A stretch of DNA of 64,000 nucleotides from Thamnidium elegans (lineage: Eukaryota > Mucoromycota > Mucoromycetes > Mucorales > Mucoraceae), in assembly GCA_025201345.1 (NCBI GenBank), contig JAIXMG010000013.1, positions 1-64,000 of the forward strand. The letters run 5' to 3'. This document shows positions 37,154 through 45,439 of the stretch, one piece after another. A program made the translations under genes and the position numbers. Position 1 is the first letter of the stretch, and every line of letters starts with the position of its first letter. Under the pieces are notes generated by a model. It ran no database searches and had not been told where the DNA came from. It saw nothing but the letters and a program-made list of their open reading frames with translations.

Positions 37154-38380
37154 TTTTTTTTTTTAATAAATCTTGCAACAAAAAATCCACTTGTACGACT
37201 TTGAATAGGATCAAAGCGTAAACAGTATTTTTCAATAATTGATTGTTTTTCTACATCAGATTGTTGTTTAATAGTTGCTTTGTTTATATTGAAATCAGGT
37301 ATAGAAGTTAATTGTGCCTCTTTAAACTCGTTTAAAAACCATGCTACATTTTCTTCATTTTGGCGTATCGATAATGAACACGTACTATAGACCATCGTAC
37401 CACCTTCCTTTAACATTTTCCAACCTTGTTTCATTAAGTCTCGTTGTAATTGGGTAATCGTTAATATTCTATTTGGGTCCATAAAATTCCTTTCAAATGT
37501 ATCCCAACCCCACTTTTCATACTGTATATATATTGTTAGTTACTGATAAATTAACCTCTTTCTATCTCTGTTTTACCTTGAGAATATGTGCTATACTACC
37601 ATCATGTGTACATTCAGCATCAACAAGTACTTTATCATAGAATGAACTACTATTAACTTGATTATCAAACCGAAGTAATCGAGAAGCCCAAAATGGTTTA
37701 GATTGCACTACTTTTTGACGTTTACTTGAATTTGACTCTTCAATTACTCTATTCCCTAATCGAGAAGGAGGAGGTACTTCAAAGGTAGTACCATCACCTT
37801 CAAATAACCTTACTTTTTCACCCACTTTATACTTTTTCAATAAAGACCTACAAGTAGCCAATCTATGTGCAGCTAAATCTACTCCGGTAACAGTACCTAA
37901 TCCATCTCTTCCTAATATATTTGAAATCATACATAATTTAGCTCCAGGAGCACAACATAAATCAAGTACTTGATCGTCTTTTTCTAAACCCAATGCTTCT
38001 ACTGCAATAGCTGAACTTAGATCAATACCAAAAATAGCATGTTCCTTATACCTAAATAATAAATATACTCTTAACAACAAAACCTGTCATTTAAAATAAA
38101 CTACACAAGAACAAACTTACGCCGAAATATCGGATATACGCTTTTGACCCAATTGTACGCTGAAAAAGTCTGCTAGTTCGGGAACAGAAAATACTTGATC
38201 GGTTTCAAATTGTTCTCTTAATTGTTGTAAAGTAGGTCTTTGAGACAATGGTAAATGAGTGTTGGTACGAATATACCGTGGTAAGTCGACTACTGTATAT
38301 ATGTTGGGATCAATATCATTGTCTTCAAGAAACTTTTTAAAGCAAGTAGGAAGTTGATTTATATCAAATGGAGTTGACAT
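37150..38380 (-). CDS. NOL1/NOP2/Sun-family RNA m5C methyltransferase
   Basis: Three exons (38380-38121, 38051-37577, 37521-37150) give 368 residues. The SAM-binding core is evident: VLDLCCAPGAKLCMI (motif I), TGVDLAAHRL, RLFEGDGTTF. Motif IV reads VDAECTHDGS rather than the common DAPCSG, and motif VI reads YSTCSLSIRQNEENV with the catalytic cysteine of TCS. The enzyme should methylate C5 of cytosine in tRNA or rRNA with SAM; the substrate cannot be assigned. A short N-terminal region (about 85 residues) is not PUA-like as far as I can see. Both introns keep frame. I chose the ATG that opens MSTPFDINQ; upstream in-frame sequence lacks another ATG. Confidence 0.9.
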
Positions 38381-39015
38381 TATGAATAAAAATACAGTTT
38401 TTTCCACATAAAAAAAAAATTGTTTTTTTTAACCCGGGTCGTAACTTTAAAACACAATTTGAAGTCTTGAATAACATTTTTTTTTTCCTTTTCTCAAGTA
38501 TTGGAAAGAAAAGGAAACACAAATGAGCCTTTCTACTTTTTTACAAAAAAAAAGGATAATACGGACAGATGTTCTCATCTAAATGTGTGACATGTCAAAA
38601 TGATGACTGATCCCAAAAAAAAAGAAAGGACGAATCTCGCCTACTCCTTCCTTTGTAAATGCAACAGATGTCTCATACCTATATAGACCAAATTCATTGG
38701 GAACTTTTTATCGATAAATCTTAGGGCTCTAAAGATTAAGAAAGGTTAATTCTTGGTACACCACCAGTGTCAATTTATGACGTAATTTTTTTATTTTTTT
38801 TGGTGCATCACCATTTACAATAACAGGTACTTTACATGTAAAAACGACTTAATATCGCGAGAAAGGAAATTGCAATATAAATATCACGATGATTAAATAA
38901 ATCCTTTTTATCATGGTTGAGAAAACCTCGTTTTATCATAGTTAAACAAACCCCTTTTTATCATGATTAAAAATCACCTATTTATTCCATTTTTTTTTTT
39001 TCCTTTCTTTTTTAT
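38381..39015. other. Intergenic region
   Basis: No gene seen. Three near-copies of a (t)ttatcatggttgaga/aaac(c)cc type word occur at about 38908-38970 just before the Mutator-like element. Confidence 0.5.
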
Positions 39016-39024
39016 ATTATCAAA
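39016..39024 (+). repeat. Left 9-bp target-site duplication
   Basis: ATTATCAAA directly precedes the left terminal inverted repeat and is repeated exactly at 39997-40005 after the right end. Confidence 0.88.
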
Positions 39025-39996
39025 CGGTTTTCTTAGGGACCACAGGGGAGTGTACATAGGGTAACTTGGATCGGGTACCCCGTGGTCCGAGCGTTATCAA
39101 ACAAAACTAAAACATTAGAGTTGTTTAATTGATATTCGTTATTTTATTTTTGTTATTTTATATTACTTATACACATCATAAAATATTTAAAATTATTTTT
39201 TACGCTTAGCATTCATACTATACTTCGTATTTTATTATCTTTCTCTGAAATATAAAGAAAATAAGGTAGTTTATTAAGAGGAAAAGTTATTATTCTTCAT
39301 CGGAAGATTCGATTACAACAAGCTCGTCTTTTTCTGCATTAAAAGTCTTTCCTTCTGTATGTTTGGGAAATTGCCCAAAGAGATTCCATGTTGATTTAAA
39401 CAATGTAGCATAGGATTCGTCTACCTGGAAGTACATATGGCTAACAGAAGGATATGACATACGCCTATGGCCGAATTCGACAGCTACCCAGTGTGCATTT
39501 TTTATATTTTGAAGGTGGTGTGGCCATACTTTTACTTTTGGTTTTATAGTAACTTTAAGTGGCAAAATAGTGAATGGTTCATAAAGACGTCTTTTATTTC
39601 CGGCATCAGGATATGTACATACAGGTATGTTGTAAGTATCTGCAACTGCTTGAACACAGCCAAGATAGTCAAACCAAATAGACATGCTCGTTCTTCTATA
39701 CTCATACATATCTGATTTGATGCTCCTTTCTAGGCTGGCAACGTCGAAACCAAAGTATTTACATACATGCTCTTTTTGGATTCACACTCTACGAGCATAT
39801 CTTTCTTGAAATCCCTATACCTATCATCATTGAACTTTTAAACTTTTGTTTTGACGCAGTTCAGGGACCAAAACTTTCTCGGGCCACGGGAGTGCACGTA
39901 GTTATTTTTTCGGACCACGGGACACCCGATCCAAGTTACCCTATGTACACTCCCCTGTGGTCCGAAAGATTTGAACCGTGGTCCCTAAGAAAACCG
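39025..39996. mobile_element. Mutator-like element, deleted, with terminal inverted repeats
   Basis: 972-bp element bounded by inverted repeats that begin CGGTTTTCTTAGGGACCAC at both ends. Left arm 39025-39090; right arm 39911-39996. Beyond the shared outer 19 bp, the arms match for about 48 bp (through AGTGTACATAGGGTAACTT); the right arm holds a ~21-bp insertion that duplicates GGACCAC. Perfect 9-bp target-site duplications flank the element, the size typical of Mutator-like transposons. The interior holds a minus-strand OTU-like fragment and no transposase, so it is non-autonomous. Confidence 0.88.
39290..39709 (-). CDS. OTU-like fragment carried by the Mutator-like element
   Basis: Open frame of 139 residues within the element; the same frame extends upstream without ATG to about 39772 (KYFGFDVASLERS) before a stop, so the N-terminal part is missing. 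It reads GCVQAVADTYNIPVCTY, FTILPL and NAHWVAVEFG, which fits the second half of an OTU-type cysteine protease fold, where a conserved His lies in the HW/HY position. The catalytic Cys segment would be in the missing part. OTU domains travel with Mutator-like transposons in several lineages. The protein ends in an acidic VVIESSDEE tail. Function, if any, is doubtful. Confidence 0.5.
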   Translation of the reverse strand: MYEYRRTSMSIWFDYLGCVQAVADTYNIPVCTYPDAGNKRRLYEPFTILPLKVTIKPKVKVWPHHLQNIKNAHWVAVEFGHRRMSYPSVSHMYFQVDESYATLFKSTWNLFGQFPKHTEGKTFNAEKDELVVIESSDEE

Positions 39997-40005
39997 ATTA
40001 TCAAA
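39997..40005 (+). repeat. Right 9-bp target-site duplication
   Basis: ATTATCAAA follows the right terminal inverted repeat and equals the left copy at 39016-39024. Confidence 0.88.
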
Positions 40006-40181
40006 TGTCTAAATATTTTCTTCTGATCTGGTGGAATTTCGGTAAATTGGCACTGGTGGTGTAAATGGTGGTGTGCCAAGAATTAACCTTAAGAAAAGCC
40101 AAAAAAAAATAAAAAATAGCCAGCAAATCCTTAAATATAATGGGTATGAATTTACAACTTTATTTTGACATATACAACAAA

Positions 40182-41310
40182 TTAATTTTTTTTACTTAAT
40201 GTTTTATAAAATGCAGTCTTCAAACTTGAGCTGCTGGAATAAGAACTAAAAAAACCTTCGCTTTTTCCTGCTTCATAACAGGTTTTCCAGTCCATTCTAC
40301 TTTTGTTTTGCTTGAACTGCTTAATATACTCTACATCTGTTTTAGGTACACTAATTTCCTCACGAAGAATATCAATAGAAGAGCTGCTTTCATTCATCAT
40401 GCTTTTGGCCAAATCTGATAATTCGGGTGGTGGTGGCATAGAATCTACAAATCCTTTGTTTCTTTTTGTATACTTGTATTTACATGTCTGGGTGTAAAGA
40501 GCACCATCATCAGCATATGCGCGTAGGCGCTTTTTCAAAAGGGTGTCAGGCATGGGTTCTAGGGTGTTCAAAATTTTTTTGAATTGTAGATTGGTTTGAT
40601 TGCAAACCTCAAGTAATACCTCAGAAGTTGATTGTTCTGCAGCGACTTTGGTCACTGTTTGTTCTTTAGCAATTGCATAGAGTGTTTGTAAAGTAGGGTC
40701 GTCTCTATATTCAGATACTAGCAATGAAAGCTTTTTTGAAGAGAAGAAATGGGCAATCGCCACCAGAGGAGGGAGAGGAACAGACTTAGTAGCTTCCATG
40801 ATTGTGTTTTGATCAAGAATATAACATTTTTCTGCCCAGTACTTGCAAGGGATTTGCTTCATAAATGAAAAAGAAGTTTCCTCAAAGTCCGAGCTGATTT
40901 CATTGTGTGTTGCGTAGGTACCAAACACAACCACAATTGGCTTCGCTTTGTATTCTTTTTTTTGCAAATAAGGAGTACCCTAAAAGGTGGTCAACAAAAT
41001 CCAGGTTAATGATACGTTGGACCTCAATCAACACTGGTGGCAATTCAGAGGATGTTACTGAGGCAGTATAAACAATGTCAGATTTTGTTCGATTGGACCA
41101 TTCAGTAGGCTTAGATGTATAAAGAGAACGAGCATTCTCACCTATACAGAAAATCAGTATTTGTATACATTTAAGTCAGTGGGCGTCTCTTACCAACAAC
41201 AGCCGTAACAATCATGTCAATCACATTGGAATCGCGTAAAATCATTTTGGCCATTAAATCGCTTCCCGGTGGATATTTTGGGTCTAATTTAAAGCGTAAG
41301 AGGTCAGGAT
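40182..41310 (-). pseudogene. PD-(D/E)XK-like lineage-specific protein, frameshifted
   Basis: Exon 41310-41194 (LLRFKLDPKYPPGSD, VIDMIVTAVV), an intron of 52 nt, then a long exon 41141-40182. It contains TEWSNRTKSDIVYT followed by LPPVLIEVQRI, a D...ExQ arrangement like that of PD-(D/E)XK nuclease-fold proteins. The frame breaks in an 8-base A run (T run on plus, 40956-40963); one base fewer would join DHLLGYSLFAKK to EYKAKPIVVVFGTY. The downstream 261 residues are otherwise open and end with MDWKTCYEAGKSEGFFSSYS. The protein resembles, from memory, an expanded family of hypothetical proteins in Mucorales; function unknown. The exon that should carry the ATG is not visible, and a MITE-like insertion lies 70 bp upstream. 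Confidence 0.55.
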
Positions 41311-41380
41311 CTAAAAGTCAATAAAGGGATTATTCTTAGCTATTAACGTGAAATACAACAAAACTATACTTTAATAAAAA

Positions 41381-41548
41381 ATATGATATTGGTACCGGTA
41401 CCTATGGGTACCGGTACCCATATTTATATGAAGAGTAACAACCAATCATATGACCAGTACATAAAGTAAGTTGGATACTAGCCAATCACAAGCTAATTTA
41501 CTGGTACTGGGATACCGATAGCGGTACTGGTATCAGTATTTACATAAA
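41381..41548. mobile_element. MITE-like insertion with imperfect inverted ends
   Basis: About 165 bp whose left end (gatattGGTACCGGTACCta...) resembles the reverse complement of its right end (aatactGaTACCaGTACCgc...). The left end holds four GGTACC-type palindromes in a row. It sits between two disrupted lineage-specific genes and may have displaced the first exon of the downstream one. No clear target-site duplication beyond TA-rich flanks. Confidence 0.45.
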
Positions 41549-41624
41549 GATATCCAATTGAAGTTCAGTGACCAATTGATGTTCAAAGAAATGAGGAAAC
41601 ACTGTATACTTATAAAGAAATAGA

Positions 41625-42394
41625 TTAAGAGTCAAGTATAAAAATATAATGTGGTACAACACAAAAACCTAATTTACCATGGATTTGGAAGGCAAGGATA
41701 GAACGCATTTTCGATTCTCCGATAGCCTTGGTAGTCATGGATGCTAATCTCAAGAGATCATTGACTAAACCTCCAATATTCGGATTTGGCTCTGCTATTT
41801 TGGCCTCACCGTAACCAAGTGTGCTACCCCAACTAACTAAGCTGATCAATTGTACAGATCATTGCATTAGGTTGTATGCGAATTATCTCACTAGCATTAC
41901 CTTCTTCGGGCACAACATTAGTCCTACATATAATACATATTAGTGTCTGTTTTAATAAAATCAGGCAAAAAAAAAAAAAAAAAAAAAATACTAACCATCT
42001 AAGAAAAGTATTACGATCAGGTTCAGAGAACAATACTGCAAGAATAGGATCAAACGCGCTGCTCCACAATTCTGTTTCGCGAATAGTTGCAGTGGACAAA
42101 AGATTTCGAATGGAAGTTTTTGTATCCTAAATGATCGCAAATATTGGTATCATATAACTAATATACTTATAACAGTAATACAATATAAACTTACAGGTTT
42201 GACAAACCAATTAAAATTTGTGCTGCGTGGTCTTCTTTTTCGACGCTCATGGCAACCAACTTTTGAATAGCTTCACGTGTCTTGAATTTCTTTTTTTGCA
42301 GATCATATTGTTTATTAATGAGCTTATTAGTTACCATAACAAGAACCCTATGTCGTCCCTTGTTTTCTTTTATTATCATTTTCTGTTGAATCAT
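41625..42394 (-). pseudogene. Second lineage-specific repeated-family gene, disrupted
   Basis: Minus-strand pieces line up as one gene: a helical N-terminal exon (42394-42191, KKKFKTREAIQKLVAMS, AAQILIGLS), an exon with LWSSAFDPILAVLFSEPDRN (about 42127-42000), and an exon with TNVVPEEGNAS, STLGYGEAKIAEPNPN, DLLRLASMTTKAIG and ILAFQIHG (41934-41625). The join between the last two exons uses a GTTAGT donor and a TGTAG acceptor and keeps frame (Trp). Frame is lost at about 41831-41841 between ICTIDQL and VSWGSTLGYG, and the splice between the first two exons does not keep phase. The C-terminal part is missing at the MITE-like insertion. I believe it belongs to an expanded Mucorales family of unknown role. 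Confidence 0.5.
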
Positions 42395-42659
42395 CGCAAA
42401 GGTTACAATTTTTTTTTGGTATAAAGTTTTTAAGTTTTTCGTTATAGTCTGCCTTCTTTTTATTTAAAAGTGCTTGCCAAAAAAGAACAACGATAATTGA
42501 ACTTTTTATAAATAAATTAACGATACAAATTACATTATTCGATATAGAATTAAATTCTGTGTAAAAGTTATTTACCTCTTTATTTTTTATTTTTCTAATT
42601 CATTACCAGCTTGTTTTTTTATGTGAAGATGGTTACGACAACTGGTTATTACCTTAATT

Positions 42660-43057
42660 TTTATGAGAGACATTGGGCAGCATAGACGAACCGATACCTT
42701 GAAATGAAAGGCTTTTATCTTATCATTAATAATGCCCTGATTCATTCATCGAGTGAAGTAAGCGAGTCGGTAGAGAATAGAAACAGAGGCTATAAATGCG
42801 TGTATCTTCCTCCATATTATCCAGAAATGAATCCAATTGAGCAATTCTATAATCTGAAACGCTCGCACAAAGAATAACTGAAGCATGTAATCTAGTCCCT
42901 TTATCTCACACTCGACACTCTAAAAATCTTTTCGAAAACTGCTAAAACAAAGTCCCTTTATTATTTAAATTGAAGCTCACAGTCTGTTCCAAATTAATTT
43001 CAAATTCTGGTCGAATTTAATTGGTTGAATGCTCCATTTTATTTTCGAGAAGCACTG
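42660..43057 (+). mobile_element. Tc1/mariner remnant with inactive DDE transposase
   Basis: A plus-strand frame from 42704 reads INNALIHSSSEVSESVE, NRGYKCVYLPPYYPEMNPIEQFY and LKRSHKE before a stop, then continues in frame. This is the C-terminal half of a Tc1/mariner-type DDE transposase. The second catalytic Asp (normally in a DNAPIH context) is Asn here; the last acidic residue (NPIEQF) remains. The right terminus is visible: the sequence ends ...TCTCGAAAATAAA reversed as tttattttcgagaagcactg followed by TA at 43058-43059. The left end was not found, so the copy is truncated. It ends about 78 bp before the GNAT start codon. Confidence 0.75.
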
Positions 43058-43095
43058 TACATACTTTTTTTCCCTTTTTCACTTCATATACATCT

Positions 43096-43135
<40 letters not shown>

Positions 43136-43138
<3 letters not shown>

Positions 43139-43637
43139 TCTAATATTACTATTGATCACTTAAAGTATCCTGAAGGAATTCATAGAGCACATGCTGTTCG
43201 TTATGAAGTATTTGTAGTAGAACAAGGTTATTCTGTTCAAATTGAACAAGACAAGTAAGATAACAAAATAACAAAAAATATGTATTTTTTTTTCTGACAC
43301 ATATAAAAAAAGTCAGGATGATATCTGTCAGCATTGGGTTGCCACATATAAATCAAAAGATGTTGGTAGTATTCGATTATGGCCTAAACCAAACGGTGTA
43401 GCCAAATTAGGCAGATTAAGTGTTCTTTCTTCTTCCAGAGGTCTTTATATTGGACAAAAGCTTGTTTTAGAGTTTATAGAGTATTGTAAACAAAATAAGT
43501 TTAATGCTATTGTTTTACATTCACAATATCCTAAACGAGGATTTTATGAAAAATTGGGTTTTGTTATTGAAGAAGGTGATGAAATATTTGAAGAAGCTGG
43601 AACTCCTCATGTTCGTATGTGGATGCGTAATTTATAA
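43136..43637 (+). CDS. GNAT-family N-acetyltransferase
   Basis: Two exons (43136-43254, 43313-43637) give 147 residues; the 58-nt intron keeps frame (AA|T). The fold pattern is that of a ElaA/YjcF-like GNAT: AHAVRYEVFVVEQGY (N-terminal helix and strand), HWVATYKSKDVGSIRLWP, the acetyl-CoA loop region LGRLSVLSSSRGLYIGQKL, ATP-independent strand AIVLHSQYPKRGFYEKLGF and the terminal HVRMWMR. It should transfer acetyl from acetyl-CoA to an amine; the substrate is unknown. The upstream region is a 38-base A run and a Tc1/mariner end. Its stop codon overlaps the convergent coiled-coil gene by 6 nt. Confidence 0.88.
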
Positions 43638-44206
43638 GCTTGTTTTCTTCTTTTTGCTGGTTGTAGATAATAAATTTGTTGTACCTGTATAAGAAAATCT
43701 ACGCTCTATATCCCTAAATGGATTACTACGCTTTTTTGGTCTTGGTATCTTGGTTTGATTTTTGGTATCAATCGTTATTGGTCTTGTCAATAAACTAGTA
43801 TGAATTACATTCATTTTAGATTTCAGTTTCTCATTTTCCTTTTTTATATCTTCGTTTTCTCTTGATAATTCTTGCATCTTTCGTTTTTGATTCTTTACTT
43901 CTCGTTGCAAGTTGCTTATTGCTTCCGTAGTAGTATTATCCTTATTAGATAATAATGTAGGGCTTTTATCTTTACTTTGATATACAGCAAGTTTCGCTTT
44001 CAATGCTACAATAGTTTCTTCTTGTACCTTTAAAGCTATATTTATTATTTTAATAAATCGATACAAAAAAAAAAAAAAAAAAAAATGGGGATGGGGAATA
44101 TTATAATACCTTTTTCGGCCTTCTTAAAGTGTCGAATAATGTTGTGAGTTGAGCTGACACCTTGTTCAATGTGTTTAAACCCGTCATCAATAGTTTCCAT
44201 CGTCAT
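43632..44206 (-). CDS. Small coiled-coil protein of unknown function
   Basis: Two exons (44206-44110, 44035-43632) give 166 residues, the 74-nt intron keeping frame (G|CT Ala). The first exon reads DDGFKHIEQGVSSTHNI; residues about 20-105 are almost continuous heptad-like helix (VQEETIVALKAKLAVYQ, then EISREN-type charged repeats), so a dimeric coiled coil is likely. The C-terminal third is basic and Pro/Ser-rich (IPRPKKRSNPFRDIERR) and ends KKKKTSL, compatible with nuclear or nucleic-acid/microtubule binding. No named family is recognised. A second Met two codons in could also start it. Confidence 0.72.
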
Positions 44207-44886
44207 TTGAAGTTACTGAATTCAAGGAATAAAAAAAAAAAAGAAGAGGCGTCCCAAACAATTCTTATACTTTTCTGGATAATAATATATCCAGTAATAC
44301 AAACGAGAGGCTGAACAAAGTTTAAGGAGAAAGATATATGCATCAAAAACTGAAAATTTGACACGCTTTATTTTTTTCTTCAGTAATAATAAAAGAAATT
44401 CCTTTTCTTCCCTATATCTTTCGAGCTATTTAAGCTAAACTATCTTTTTTTTCAGTGAGAGATAATAATAATAAAATGTGATAATAAACAGGCCGTAGAA
44501 CATGTATAAAATAGAACGCATGAGAAAATAAACTGCATATTTTATCATGAATAATGACACCGCGTCTAGTGGAGCTTTTTTTTTTTTAAAAAAAATGCCA
44601 TTCAACATGTGGAAGAAAAATTCCTCATCTCTACAGTTCAATAATGTTAAGAAATATAGTATAAATGTTAATTCAATAACTTAGAATATTGTTTTATATG
44701 TAAATGCAAATATATACACTTAATCCCACAAACTTCTCTTTGTTACCAGACCCGATGTAGTATAATAAAGGAATTTTTCGCCAATATTTGTTAGATAAAT
44801 TCTTCAAATACCTTCAAAAACAGATAAATAGAGTCTTTTCGATTACTGAACTTTTTTTTACGTCAAGATAACGATAGTATTTAGTT
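44207..44886. other. Intergenic region
   Basis: AT-rich; contains a T12/A8 junction at about 44575-44595. No gene seen. Confidence 0.5.
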
Positions 44887-45157
44887 CGACGTTGTCGTAT
44901 TTGGACTTGGAACTTCTCTCGTCAGTAATCCGCTCAGGAGCAAAATCAACGAGGAAACCCAAGATTTAGAATATTTAGTAGATGAATTTGCTTATGTTAA
45001 TGAAGACGGCAACGTTGATACCAGCGCAGAAGGTTTGCGTGCTACAGATCCAGTATTAAAGGGGCAATCGATTTTTTTTTCTGTACCTTACGAATTTTGG
45101 CTCTTTTCCTTCGAGCGGCGCAATGGATATCTTGGAAGATTCAATACCAATAATTAA
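44887..45157 (+). pseudogene. Open exon-like relic, possibly from a Rab escort/GDI-type gene
   Basis: An ATG-less open stretch of about 90 codons begins right after a TTTAG acceptor-like site with FDVVVFGLGTS, continues with DLEYLVDEFAYVNEDGN and VLKGQSIFFSVPYEF and ends at TAA. The composition is protein-like. The opening hydrophobic strand followed by Gly residues resembles the FAD/dinucleotide-fold start of Rab escort proteins and GDI, but only the first dozen residues support that. No neighbouring exons are found, so it is most likely a gene fragment. Confidence 0.3.
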
Positions 45158-45439
45158 ATGTCGCACTAGCATTTATAAAACATGATGCTCAAGAGAATTT
45201 ATATCTTTTAAGCGTGGGGTCGCTTTTTTCAGCTTGGGTCGCTTTTTTGAAAAAAAAACCTGTGTGAAAAGAATGTTTCATGCGCATATGAAATCAGGTA
45301 TTGTCATATTTGTTTAAATAAAACAAGACCTTTATTATCAAAGTTTATTACTGAATTATTAAAAAATAAAAAAAAGAGAAGAGGGAGGGGGGGGGGGATT
45401 GCTTAATTTATGTACATGTATGTTGACTTATGATTTTTT

